This document shows, in pieces, positions 44,904 through 57,611 of a DNA stretch of 64,000 nt. The notes beneath the pieces are model-generated. The model was not told where the DNA came from. It did no database searches and was given only the letters and a program-made list of their open reading frames with translations. Position 1 is the first letter of the stretch. Every line of letters begins with the position of its first letter. Source of the stretch: Rotaria socialis (lineage: Eukaryota; Rotifera; Eurotatoria; Philodinida; Philodinidae); contig CAJNYU010000011.1 of the NCBI GenBank assembly GCA_905331475.1, positions 1 to 64,000 on the forward strand, given 5' to 3'. The position numbers were made by a program, and so were the translations under genes.

Positions 44904-47308
44904 ATGATACATATACTTCTACTATTGTTGACATTCTGTACTTATAATATTGTAAGTTTTTGCGACAATATCATATTACAACACAAAACTAACTTGTTTT
45001 CTCTTTTTTTCGCGTTTTGTAGAATGCAACATCAAAACAGCCAGTTATACGTAACTTTACTATAATTGGTAATGATTTTATGAAAGATGGACAACCTTAC
45101 CGAATTATAGCAGGAAGTATACACTATTGGCGTAGTTTACCCCAGGTAAACTAATAAAAATGGACACATCATAAAAGTTATTGTTGTCTATCAGACTATT
45201 TTTCACATGAGAAAATGCGATCTTTTAAAAGCTATATTTAGCTCTTCTCACATGTCTCTAGAAGCCGATATGGCTTAGGCTTAGGGAAGGTAGATCACTT
45301 TCATGGGCCGTCTTTTTTTGCTACTGCAAACATATTGATTTCAAACATGTTTAATCTCTGCGAAGGAACAGGTTATGCATCTAAAAACTTGTCATGTAAC
45401 ATAATCAGCCAATACTTATACTTACCAATTTTTCTGTGATTTTTAACATTTGCTACTACTTTCAACACATCTTTTGTATTTGTATGAACAGTTCGTATCA
45501 TTCACCTCCAATATTTCGGAATGTGTTATGTATGAAAAAAACTATACAATTTAAATCGCATAAGATTTATTTAGGATTGGCAAAACCGACTTAGCTTAAT
45601 TAAAAAACTCGGATGTAACACTATAACAACATATATATGGTGGGCATTACATGAACCTGAAGATGGCATGTTTGTATTCGATAAACCAGAACATGACTTT
45701 CTATTATTTATTCAATTAGCACATAGCTTAGATCTGTTAGTTATTGTCGGTATTGGACCATATATAACGGGCGACGTTGATTTTGGTGGATTTCCATATT
45801 GGATAACAAAGCAAAAACAAATTTCTATACGCCGCCCAAATCAAGTATATTATCAATTGATTGATCGTTATTTTGATCAATTAATTCCACGTTTAGTTCC
45901 ATTACAATACCATTTAGGTGGAAATATAATTAATTTTCAAATCGAAGATGATTCTGATTTACCATTAATTAGTTTTGATGATAGTCATTTATATTATGGA
46001 TATTTACGTGATGGTTTAATTAGGCGTGGTATTCAAACTTTAATAAATACTCTAGCCTGGCCTGATAGTCTATCATTAGAAAAAGCCATTATACCGAATA
46101 CATGGACAGCATTAGAATATACAATTCATCATTCAACACCCGATGCATTAGCTACATTACGAAAGCATTTGCCAGATAATAATCCATTTATGGTTATGGA
46201 ATATTATCCAGCGTGGATGGATTATGAAGGAAAACCGCATCAAACCATGGACAGTGAACAATTTTCCAATGGAGTTGATAAAATATTATCTTATAATGGT
46301 TCAATTAACTTTTATATGGTATTTGGCGGAACTAATTTTCAATTTACAAATGGTGGCGATTGGACACTTGTATATCATTCAATAACAACATCTTATGATT
46401 ATGACACTATGATAACAGAATGTGGTGATGCGCATCAAACAAAATTTAAAGCTGTGCGTGATGTCATTGGAAAATATCTTCCATTAGAGCCAATGCCAAC
46501 ACCATTGCCATCGTCAAAAGGTTTGTATGGTACAATTCAGTTTGATTCTCAAGCTGAATTAATTCAAAATCTTCGTCCATTTGATGTTCTTTACAATAGT
46601 AACACACCAATTCAATTTGAATATCTTAATCAAAGTTATGGTTACATACTTTATTCTACACAATTGAGAAATTTTATTGACATCATTGAACCATTATTAT
46701 TACCATGGATGCAAGATCGAGCTGTTGTCTCATTAGATGGAATTGTGCAAGGTTGTATTGGATGGAGTGAAAAAGATCCAATAACAATACTGAATTGACA
46801 TCCTTTGAAAACAAATCCAAATCCACGATTAGATATTTTAGTAGAAAATAAAGGACGTTGTTGTGGTGATCTCTCTGGTTTTGATTGCAGTTTTAAAGGC
46901 ATGAAAGATAAACCTCGTTTAGGGTTACAAGAATTAGTCAATTGGACAATAACAAAATTGACTATGGATGATAAATTGACTAAACAGGCAAGTACATTTA
47001 ATTGGCAACCAATTGTATCAAATATTTCGACAGTATCACCATCATTCTACCGAAGTACATTTACGATCAATATGTCACAACCTTTGCATTCATTTCTTTG
47101 TACAGATAGTTGGGGACATGGTTTTATAATGATTAATTCATTTAATCTCGGTCGTTTTAGTGAAAAAGGTCCGCAACGTACAATGTATGTACCAGCACAT
47201 ATTTTGAAACAAGGTCTCAATGAAGTTTTGGTTTTTGAAAGTGATCGACAACAAACATCATTCGATATTCGAGAAAGAAATATGACATTTATGGATCATC
47301 AACTTTGA
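44904..47308 (+). pseudogene. GH35 beta-galactosidase-like gene with one in-frame TGA and altered catalytic residues
   Basis: Exons are 44904-44951 (signal peptide MIHILLLLLTFCTYNI), 45023-45145 and 45575-47308. GH35 landmarks are IIAGSIHYWRSLPQ, TTYIWWALHEPEDG, GPYITGDVDFGGFPYW, VMEYYPAWMDYEG and VFGGTNFQFTNG. A TGA at 46796-46798 interrupts the frame, which then continues unchanged as HPLKTNPNPRLDILVENKGR to 47308 with the C-terminal jelly-roll domain. Residues that are normally conserved differ. The acid/base segment, usually I-E-N-E-Y, is IEDDSD (180-185); the Glu of GEW is Asp (D124); the Asn of WN-x-HEP is Ala. The nucleophile E266 is kept. It is a pseudogene, or a divergent non-enzymatic paralogue with readthrough. 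Intron 2 is 429 bp. Confidence 0.82.
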
Positions 47309-48410
47309 ACAAATTACATTAGCTAGAATAGTAAGATACACTAATATTTTTTATACTATTTTAACATTGTTTCCTTTTTCTATAATGAATCATTTGAATA
47401 TTCTGATCTATCAAATGTTAAGTCGACTATAATTCAGATATAAGTATAGGTGTTCAGACAGGTTACACAAATATCCACCTCAGCCCATACCCCACGCCTT
47501 CTCGTGGGATGCACTGATAGATACGATGATCGACCGTAAGGATTTTCCCTTTCCTATGAACAAGAAATATGAAAAAAGAATGGAGCAGATTGGATGGAAT
47601 CATCTGTTTTAATAAGTCTATTTGCTTCTGCTTTCGTTAACGCCTTATGACGCACAAGATATTGAACCAATTTTTATCTAATGCAAATTGTCAGTTAAAA
47701 GTCAACGATTATTGATCAACTCTTGATATATTCTGATATTGTCCAGAAAGGGTTAGATCCTAGATCGATGTTCATATTTACTTTGACATCTTCGTATCTG
47801 TTTCACATCCTTCATAGATATACATATTGGTTAGAAAATCAAGAAAAACAAACCAGAGAACATAACTTACACACAGGCATTCATCAGAAAATATACAGAA
47901 CCAAACTTCAAAAGAATAATATTATTTAAAAAAGCATATCCATCGCTGGAACTGTTTAAGAGTCATTCATTTCGGTACGTTTTCAGCACTAATTTCGTAT
48001 AATGAAACAAAAGTTGTTTAGTTGCCACTCATAAATGATTTGTATAGTGCCTTGCATGACTAAAGTCAGATTCTAACCATAAGTATTTATAAGACTTCTC
48101 GTAGAAAATATAGGCAATGGCAATATGTTGCATTTCTAGAACAATCATTCCGTTTTAAGAAGTAAAAACAATACTATTTATTCAGACTTAAGTTTTTTTC
48201 CATTATCATTGTTTTCAAATGATGTAATTCATTGAATGATTAGTCTTATTTGTAGTTGCTTGCATTTTTTTAAATTGCTGGTGTCAGATAGCACAGCATT
48301 CATTCGTCATCTGTAATCTGATACACGAAAAAAGTATGTAGAAGACATTTTTTTTAGATAATACTATATAATTCTTCTTCGCTTTGATCATTAGACCATT
48401 TAAACTCAAG
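47309..48410. other. Intergenic DNA, 1.1 kb
   Basis: 3' flank of the GH35-like gene. No gene or clear repeat. Confidence 0.5.
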
Positions 48411-49055
48411 CGATGATGATTATTACACTTCTATTATTGATATTACCATTAATCAATTTAACAACAACTCAAATTCAAAATCCTATCCGATATCGATTAA
48501 CTGCGACCGATAATTTAGCTCGGCAATATTATGTAATAGACAAAAATATTTATTGACTAAGTCGTAAAGGCTATTCACTTGATGACGATCCAACATCACC
48601 GAGTAACAGTCAAACTATATATGTTCGTAGTGAAAGTCGAACTAATTCATTTACTCTCACATAGTCACCTCCATTTATTGCAAATAGAGGTGCGTCATCG
48701 AATGGAATGGACTATTAGGGTGATCTTGTCAAGGGACATGGTGGGGAAAATAAAACATGATGAAATTATCATAAATAAAGATTGTGGTGGACCTTCTTTG
48801 ACATGGTGAACTCATTATGACTCAGCTATTGGATTTATTATTGACCACCGTTTATACATCAGACAAGCAGATTCCACACCAATTAAAACTGTTTCGATAT
48901 GACATGATCGTAACACAAGTCAATTAGTTGCAACGTTTGTAGTCAAATTTATTGATTGGAATTTACGTAAAATACCCAATTTGGAGTTTGAATTTCCAAT
49001 TGATACTAAACAATGTTATTTTGTTCAATTTTTATTTTTCCTCTTAATATCATAA
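48411..49055 (+). pseudogene. Decayed secreted-protein gene with several stops
   Basis: Starts with a good signal peptide (MMIITLLLLILPLINL) and continues as a polar, Asn/Ser-rich sequence. It is broken by TGA after KNIY, TAG after FTLT, one frameshift near 48720-48760, and TGA codons after SLTW and KTVSI. The final part (FVVKFIDWNLRKIPNLEFEFP...) runs to TAA at 49053-49055. No domain is recognised. Three of the stops are TGA at places where Trp would be plausible. Confidence 0.5.
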
Positions 49056-50283
49056 ATAAGAATCGTCTCGATTTTTAATATTGATAAGAAATAAATAAAT
49101 TTATAAAACAATACTACTAGTGTTTCTGTTTCCTTCGGTGGATTACTTTCTGTAGATCTACTAGATTTCATATGTCGTGAATGGCTTGTTTGTCTATTAG
49201 ATGTTAGTATTTTAAATTACTTGCATAACCATTTAAAATTGGATAGGTCTGAATGACTCTTTGGTTGTAAGTTAATAAACCAACTCGATCTTTGTTACAT
49301 GAAACACCGTCCATATATCTTCAGACTGGTCATTCGAATCAGAATTATGTTTTTCATGTTACCATGGTAATTAGACGCTTTTCTCAGAATGCGCAAAGCA
49401 TATTTGAAAAACCGAGTTATAATTTTGTAGTTCATTCAATAAAGCTTCGAATAACTTATGAATGGAAAATCTATCTGCCAATAATAAAATCAGATAGACT
49501 TGTAAAATCTGATAAAGCTTTAGACATCTCCTCTAGAGCATAAACACTAATTCCAACGAGGTTCACCTGAACGCTGACTTTGTATGCAAAAGCTGAAACT
49601 TTTGCTGAAGCTTTTGGTAACAGTGCGAGTCTTTTTACGATGTGAGAGTTACCAAGTGTAAGTATTCACACAAAATTTCATCACAATCTGCTAGGTTGTT
49701 TTCGAGATACATTCGTAATACTGGACGAATTCATCGACATTTTGGCTTTTCCCTAAAACTGTAATAAAATACAACTGCTTCAATATTTTTTGAAGCGTTT
49801 TCCGCAAAACACCACGAAGTACTTGCTTCTGTCACATGTATGAGAATAGTCGAGATCAAAGATACTCGATTGAGCACTATAGCTCATGACTTAAGTGCAA
49901 TGTGTCTTAAATTGTAAACCATTTGATGTGACGTTTAAGCATGATCGAAACGGATCATTCTTACTTATTAACCCCCCCCCCCCTCTACACACACACACAC
50001 ACCACTACCACGCTCCCTCTCTTTGTTGGCATATAGTGTTCCTAATGTGATCGATTGATACTTTATGTTAATATCACGACTATCATGCAATCTCATAGAT
50101 TCAATTTCGTCTACATTGTCACAAGATATACGTTCAAAAGCTAGTAGCTGCACTTAGGATGATGATCCACTGTCTTGAGTCTGAGAAGAAATGCGTTGGT
50201 ATTTGAAGAAATCTAGTAGTGACGTTGCTTATGTCTGAACGAACATTCATCTAGTTTGACATATGCACACTTGAAACACAACT
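49056..50283. other. Intergenic DNA
   Basis: Contains a C11-type run followed by an (AC)n microsatellite (49973-50002). No gene recognised. Confidence 0.5.
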
Positions 50284-51807
50284 CTAGGCCACGTAGCGGA
50301 AACCAGTAGCTAGATCGTTATATGTATCAACGTCTACTAGTATCATGTCAAAAGGACGACCGCCTTTCTTCTTGTCACGCCGAGCGTTTTCGTGGCAAAG
50401 AATCAAGTAGAGCGCGACGGCAACAATGACAGCCAGTGCATTGAAGGCCAAATTCAGTCCGAAACCTTTACTCCAATGTGGACTATCTGTGGAGGGAAAA
50501 ATGAAGGCAGCGAGTATGGCAAAGCACTGACCGATCCCATTGAGCATTCCCAGCTCAACATCACGCTGGGACTCGTTGGCTGAGTTGTTTGAGACCCACG
50601 TGAGCATGAGTGGAACGGCAGCAAAGCTACCCATGACCAGAAGGAGGGTCGCAAAGTAGCGCACATTTTGATTGTCGACTACTGCCAAGAGAATTATCCA
50701 TCCTGTGCACGAGATCATCATCACACCGGCGACAAATAGACCACGGCAACGAAACCTGTCGGAAAGAAACGATGTAATGATCATGAACACGGCTGCACAA
50801 GCATATGGTGGTACTGTGTAGAGTTGTGCATCAGCATTGCTATATCCGAGTGATACGATAATAGTTGGCAAAAACCCAGAGATGGAAGCTAGCGTCAAAT
50901 TAACACCTAAATACATGACACCACACAAGTAGACCTTATAATCCGTAATCGCACGACGGAAGCCCGACCATCGGAATTTTCTGATGTGTACACCATTAGC
51001 TTGGCTACTCATGAGACGTGTAGTGGCCAGTACGCGCTCTTCTGAACTGAGATATTTACTGCTTTCAGGGTGGGTCGGCAAAAATAGAAAAATGAGCAGA
51101 GCAAGTACGAGCGTGGGCAGACCTTCGATGAGAAAGAGGATTCTCCACGTAGGTTTAATACTACTGTTTGTCGAATGTGAAACACCATACGCAATCAAAC
51201 CACCGAACGCACCGGCTAGTGCACCACATCCAATAAACAAGGCATTGCGCATGGCGATCTCATCACGCTTGTACCAAATGGAGTAGTAGAAAGGTACCGT
51301 GGGACCAAAACCTGCTTCGCCAATGCCGATAAAGAGACTGCATACGACAATACCGGCAAAATTGAAAGCAGCCGCTTGGAGAGTGGAGGCAATGCCCCAA
51401 ATGAGCGCAGCGATAGCCATCGCAGTGGAGGGTTTTAACACTTTCGCCATAATGTTACCGGGAACGTTGAAGACAATGTATGCTATGTAGAAACACGCAA
51501 GCGCGATGGAAAATTGTGTGTCCGAACTTCCCATAAGATCTGTTTGAATTCCTTGCAACTTGGCATTGCCCATATTACCTCGGTCGAGATAAGCAGACAA
51601 ATAGAGAAATGTGGTCAAAGGGAGGATGACTGCATCGAGCTTGAGTTTTAAGTTACGCTCGGCTCTTTTGTAGTCGGTTGATGTTGTTGTAGAATATGGG
51701 ATTTCATTTTTTGATTCTAGCGTTGACTGTGGTTGCAACACAGCAATCACCGGAGAATTTTCTTGTGTAGCTTGATTCGATCTCTGTAGATCGACAACAG
51801 AAGTCAT
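50284..51807 (-). CDS. MFS transporter of the fungal allantoate-permease (Dal5/ACS) type
   Basis: One frame of 507 residues, no intron, and visibly richer in GC than its surroundings. About twelve membrane helices. Family features are a long cytoplasmic N-terminus ending LDAVILPLTTFLYLSAYLDRGNMGNAKLQGIQ (about 57-88), then NVPGNIMAKVLKPS, GEAGFGPTVPFYYSIWYKRDE, a central loop with FLPTHPESSKYLSSEERVLA, and a C-terminal cytoplasmic tail. Members in fungi import allantoate, nicotinate, biotin-like vitamins or other carboxylates with H+. The precise substrate cannot be read off. Fungal-type sequence, no introns and different base composition together point to horizontal transfer. It stands alone, with over 5 kb of gene-poor DNA upstream. 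Confidence 0.88.
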   Translation of the reverse strand: MTSVVDLQRSNQATQENSPVIAVLQPQSTLESKNEIPYSTTTSTDYKRAERNLKLKLDAVILPLTTFLYLSAYLDRGNMGNAKLQGIQTDLMGSSDTQFSIALACFYIAYIVFNVPGNIMAKVLKPSTAMAIAALIWGIASTLQAAAFNFAGIVVCSLFIGIGEAGFGPTVPFYYSIWYKRDEIAMRNALFIGCGALAGAFGGLIAYGVSHSTNSSIKPTWRILFLIEGLPTLVLALLIFLFLPTHPESSKYLSSEERVLATTRLMSSQANGVHIRKFRWSGFRRAITDYKVYLCGVMYLGVNLTLASISGFLPTIIVSLGYSNADAQLYTVPPYACAAVFMIITSFLSDRFRCRGLFVAGVMMISCTGWIILLAVVDNQNVRYFATLLLVMGSFAAVPLMLTWVSNNSANESQRDVELGMLNGIGQCFAILAAFIFPSTDSPHWSKGFGLNLAFNALAVIVAVALYLILCHENARRDKKKGGRPFDMILVDVDTYNDLATGFRYVA

Positions 51808-52907
51808 GATTTCTGAAACGTATGTAGTTGTTTACTTTTAAGACCTCGAGCAGAGAACAGAAGAGGAGAAAGCTCATCAATGGCTTTTACTTACTCATAG
51901 AATCAGAGTAGTGCTTGTCACAGGTTTTTACAGAAATAGCTCGAAATTCATTCAAACACATATGCATCTGAGTCAAGTTTTATGGTTGATTGTGATTTTA
52001 CGAACAATTCCTAAATCTGTCACCATAACATAGTTCTCGCTCAAGACTTTCTCAGCTTTATTGGATGCGTACTGTCTCACTTGCCCATTTCTCATCACAG
52101 CTGGCGACGAATCCTATCACAAGGCACTACATCAGTCAGAATGTTGCTAAAAACTCACTATATATCTTGTGGTAAAATATGTATTCTTGAGTAGAGTTCC
52201 CTTAGATGAATCAATAATATTTTTTATATATTCCCTTGAAAAAATAGTTAGATTCGGTATTTTCAATATATTTCTACAGTACCTAGAGATTTTGTAAAAA
52301 GTAATTATATATTCGGATATCACAGCAGTATTATGCTGCATGATTTATAATGATCATTGCTATCGTTATAACAGAATTGTATTAGAAATATTCATTTTTC
52401 AAAGTGAATTGAAGCAGAATTCAAAGACATAAATTAATTTCGATTTTTAACACTACAGATTATAGCAAAATATGTCTTATAAAAATATTAGTTATCTAGT
52501 GTTATAAAAATCGATAAAAAAGGCAACCTGAATAATGTAAATCGTTTTCATGATAAGCTACATCATGATTTAAACAATATCGACATTACTCATGTAGAAG
52601 AAAATTCTGCGCATAATAAGTTATTAAGCTGTTCTTCACGATAAATATTCAGATTTATCTAATTGATTGTTTCTGTGTGTTTGAATAATAATTAGTAGTC
52701 AAAATTTATATATACACATATTTTCTTCTATTAGTTTTTGGTTATTATTTTTATTCCCTTCATCTTGATTATTTCACTATTGAAATAAACATTCAACTTA
52801 TGTTCAATATATAAAAGTTACAGTAACCTGTTCAGTTAATTTCCCTCGTTACTAGAACCAAATAAAAATGCATCCAACTCATTGATGATTGCATCAAGGA
52901 ACTCGAC

Positions 52908-53066
52908 ATGGAGAATTCTCGAATCGAGGAGGGTGTGCACTACGTATATGACTCGAATAATTGCTCATACAACTCTTCAGCCCAACATGTGGTTACTAAC
53001 TCGATTGTTCTGAACTATTTCCCGATGTACAATACATTCATCTTGAACCAGATGATGTTTAAGTGA
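52908..53066 (+). other. Short coding-like frame, possible exon or gene remnant
   Basis: Fifty-two codons from ATG to TGA (MENSRIEEGVHYVYDSNN...), open upstream to 52869. Composition is balanced and unlike the AT-rich neighbours. No family is recognised and no splice partner is clear. Confidence 0.25.
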
Positions 53067-53424
53067 GAATCATTCGACTATCGAAATGGAACTAAGCGTA
53101 CTTGACTGTGAAATATTTGTTTTTATTCAACTATCAGTTAAAATTTTTTTCGTTCATGTGCGTCGACTACATTTTCAATTTATTTTCATCTTTACTCAGT
53201 ATTAGCGAGAAAACACTTACCTCTCTCAAAAGATGTTCGCATAATATTTCAGAATGATAGTACTCAGCAAACTAGATAATTTTTCTATCACAGTCAATTT
53301 GAAAAACTGGCAACATTTTCCACGAGTCGCTAACCAGATACTTCATGCGAAGCAATTGTCACAGCTAATTTTTCTGAAGATCTTTCAAGAAACAAAATAG
53401 AACAGTTTCTAGAGCAATACTCTA

Positions 53425-53552
53425 GCCATGCATAGTTGGTGTCAAAAATGTTTTATCCGATAAGCAAGATAGAAGTTGTCGATCACAGAAGATATAGATG
53501 TCGAAAGTATCATTGATTTATCCCATTCAACTCTACATATCTTAAAATAGTT
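53425..53552 (-). repeat. Dispersed repeat copy B
   Basis: Read on the minus strand it matches 24014-24135: GTAGAGTTGAATGGGATAAA + TCAATGAT, then CGGATAAAACATTTTTGACA + CCAACTATG at the same distance. It lies about 29 kb away from copy A in opposite orientation. Confidence 0.5.
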
Positions 53553-54670
53553 GTGGCATGTTGTTTACTCTAAATGATCTTATCATTGCATTCATATTGG
53601 ACAGAAAATGTTGTTATGAATTACTGGGGAAAATGCAAGAAATCAAGATAGAATCAACCTGGATTGTTAGAAAAATCGGCAGGAATTGTTGACTACAAGG
53701 AAATCGCCGTTACGTAAAAAAACAACAAATGTTTCATCAATCGATAATGAATAGCCTATATAAATGTATTGTTGAATCTCTGAGATACATCTTGCAAACT
53801 AATATGCTTATAATTATTTCAGAATCACTTAAGCGATCAACATTGTTATATCAATCAGAAGAAAACTGGAAAAAGACACTGGTTTTTGATGTTTCATGAA
53901 TATTTCTCAATTTATGTGTTCACTTCTACAAGTAGTGTCATAGTCATCGCTTGATCGTGAATAAGTAAATAGACCTACCTTTTATATTATAAAGCAGTAA
54001 ACGATGCTAAGAGAGAGAAAGTAAAACCCTCGTGTGATGCTCTCCTGTGATTCTACTTGTTCTCTGTATGTGACTGTTGCTCTGTGTTTTCTAAACAAGT
54101 GCAACTATCGTTTTAATTGCTACACGACAAATGGTAGGTATGTAATGATGTTATTATGCTTCACAAATACACATCAAAATTTAATCAAGATCATAAGAAA
54201 AACTGATTGTCTTGAAACAGATTGACAGAGAGGGAAACAAATATTAGTGCGCAATGAAACCAACGGCGAACAGAAGTCCACCAATAGTCCTCTAAAAAGT
54301 TTCCATTGTGATTAATGTGTACACGTTCTAAAAATCTTCAGCTTTGTCCCCCTTCATTCTGAGCTTATGCTTGTATAAAATAAATGTGGAAACTTCGGAT
54401 TTCATCCGAGAGTTATATGTGTACTGCAAAAAATGCATGGGACATATGAGCCATTCTATAATGTCTGAACACGAAAATTATCATGAGAAACTAGGCAATT
54501 TGATTTCTGGATGCAGTTTTTGTGCATTTTGAGACGCTTTTCAGTTTTCAGGCGATGTTTCGTTAGAAAGCTACGATTCAGTTCAAAACTAATATCAGAT
54601 TTAGAATCAGCGTTAAAAACTGAGTCGATTTATATATGTTGTGGATAATTCTGAGAAAACAAAGTTTTTT

Positions 54671-54900
54671 TTTGAAAAATCCCTGTACCCCTCCTCAGAG
54701 ATGGTCTGATCAAAAATGACATTTTTTTCGATAACTCAGCCACTTCTTGGCGAATCCTTCTCATCTTCGAACTCGACCTAGATATTGATGAGACAATTCT
54801 GTGCACAAAATTTCAGCTCAATCGAATGTAATTGTGAAGAGTTATCGAATAAACGGACGGACGGCCGGGCACACTGACCGATTCTATAATGTACTCTTTT
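54671..54900 (+). repeat. Repeat-like tail with GGACGGACGG motif
   Basis: The sequence AATTTCAGCTCAATCGAATG ... GAGTTATCGAAT ... ACGGACGGACGGCCGGGCACAC resembles tails found in many copies in invertebrate genomes, usually tied to transposable elements. That resemblance is from general knowledge; only one copy is in this window. Confidence 0.35.
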
Positions 54901-57611
54901 TCTTTTGAGTACATAAAAGATGTCTCTCAAGTATGGCAGGAGATTTAATGGTCCTCATTCTCATGTATCTTTGCTCTCCCAAATATAATAAAAGACCAGA
55001 ATGTTCTATGTCAATCAATGTTTAAAAGTTTGATTAATTTATATTTTTTTTAAACTTGCAATAAACTCTTCTTTATACTGGAGAAACCAGTTACGCTAAT
55101 GAACATGGCTTTTGTATATAAAACAAAACATACTTGTCAATTCAAACAACAAAAAAATATACTCCCCATCCATAACTAGCTGATCCTCTTGCAATAACCA
55201 CTAGTGATTCCGAACAATGTTTACAAGAAAGCTGGTTCATTTTCACATCCCCTACATGAGAGAGTGCGCAAAAAAACATTCGTAAAACTGACGAGGCTTC
55301 ATCACTGCATGTTGTTATTGATAGATATGTTTTACGAGAAGACGTATAAATGAAAAAGTGGAAAAGGCGATTGCACTTGATAAGTAGAAGTGAAACCTGT
55401 TTATACAAGTAATGTAATTTCTTAATGTAAAGAAAGAGAGGCACGTTGTCAAAAAATGTTTTTTCATACTGTCGCTCTTGCTATAATGATGGGAGGCCAG
55501 TCAGATGATCGAGTAGCAAACAGAACGCCTTATGGAGTTGATTTCAAGCAAAAATTATTATGTTTCCTTTTTGACGATTGAACACGATCAATTAATATCT
55601 GAAGAAGTTTGCAGAAAATAAAAATATTCCTCTTTTGTATTGCGTTGTGTGAGTATGGATATGATTTTGTGATAAAGAGCAATTAAAAGTTAGCAAAACG
55701 AGTATCAACTTTTTTTTTATATAATCTTACCGAATACACGACATATGCATACTGACGGCTTCGAACAAAATGAATTATTTTGTTTTATCTATGTTCACAG
55801 GCGAGCAGAAACTGATATGGACATTATCAATTCTATTAGTGCAAAAACAAATATTTATATTGATAGAAAGAAACTTATTTATAGATAAATTTGAATAATG
55901 ACATGAAATTTAATCTTAAACTCTAAAGATCACTCTAGTCTCAGTTCTGTTCATTCCTTGAGAAACTTTGAAAGTATCCTGTCAGGTTTGATTCAGGATT
56001 TTTTCAAGTTCCTGTTCGGTTATTTTTCTGAATTAATTTTGTAGGATCTTAGTAAGATTCACTAAAAAAACTTCTCTAGGAACTTAACATACATCATAAA
56101 GAGAATTTCATCCAAATTTCATCAGATTTCATCGAAGGTGATTCGGTTCTTTTCATAATCAAATAGGATGAATTAATAAATCTTAGCAAAAATTGAAAAT
56201 TTTCTTGAAGTTTGAATAGAAGCTGTTTTGCGATTCAGACTATTGTAATGCGGTTTTTTCTTCATCTTTATCGGAAAATTGAAAATCGTTGAATGAGAAT
56301 GCGAATTCAATTGAGTCCTTGTAAAACATTTTTCATTAAATAGATATTTTAAGGTAAGTGTAGAGAACATTAAAATGATATTGATTGTATTGGTCAAATA
56401 CGAAAAGATTCAAGTCACATACGTACTTTAAGTTTTTGATCGAAAAAAACATATTACAACATCGCAGTCACCTGTTACTGAAAGACTAATAACCAGAGTT
56501 TTTCTATAGAATCTTTCTGTTTTTCTAACATACTCGCTATAGTTGCTATTAAAAGTATTATTTCAATAGTAATTTTGCATGATTTCTTCGATCATGCTCT
56601 ACTCGGATGAAACAGTTGCTCAAATATTTTCAATGTAAAATAAAAGATGTTTCCTAACTGTTACATAAAAAGAATTTTTTTTTAAGTTTTTTTCACAAAA
56701 AAACTAAACGTCTCTTTTTTTACATGCAGTTGAAAATATTGGTTAAAAAATCAAACAGTCTTTACCATCGATTTCATACATTGCTTGTTGGTAATTCTTT
56801 TTGGTAATAACGGTTGTTCTTTTGTTCTTGACAGTGAACTGTTTGTTATTCTTTGGAAACATTTAGGTTATTTATTTTAAATAACGAACATATCCATAAA
56901 AGAACCTAATAAAAGCCTTGTTTAATTTTGTGAGTTCGAGCATAACGTTGCATTTCACGATCGACATGAGTTGAATCATTTTTACTATTCAGATAAGAAA
57001 GGTGTGGTCGTTTACAACTGTATATGAAGTCCATAATCGTCGGTCTGGGTATTGTTTTTCACGAAGTACCATTAAGAATTTATCTGTGGATAACCGACGC
57101 TGATTATATTCATCGACGAGTCGGTCACGACCGAGAATTAATAAATCACGAATTAGGATTTTTTTCCCAATAATATTTTTTTTTCAGTTCGTTTCTGTTC
57201 CATTAATGCTAAATGTTGCACTTCCCTTTTGCTAAATTTTGATTGATTTTTCTCGATTTGTGCTTAAATAAAATTGAACAAAGAGAAATAAGATGCTGAT
57301 TTCAAAAGTCGAAAAAACTTACTCTTGCATCTTTAAACACACTTGAAATCATACAAAACCCACCTTGAGATGTGGGTGTGGTACTGCAGTTAATATGCGT
57401 CTCCTAACAGACGAGAGTGACAGTGTTCATAGTGACTAAAAGTGGATACCTATTAGCTCTTCACTAAAAATTCGATTCATGTTCACACCCATACACAACT
57501 GTATCGAACATAAATTTAGTGCGATAGAAAAATAGCAGTGTCTCTCCCATTTTATGAAAATTTTGGCGCCCTATTTTGATTATTCTTGCTTTTTAAGGAA
57601 GGTTGATAATC

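Larger units (their letters stand above)
51808..57611. other. Gene-poor stretch, 5.8 kb
   Basis: No complete gene seen on either strand. It contains a short coding-like fragment (52908-53066), a dispersed repeat copy (53425-53552), a repeat-like tail (54671-54900) and a telomere-like GATGTGGGTGTGG near 57372-57384. Open frames here are short and of low complexity. Confidence 0.5.

Noticed and set aside
50392-51490. Several plus-strand open frames opposite the MFS gene
   Set aside because: Antisense shadows favoured by its higher GC content; no domain.
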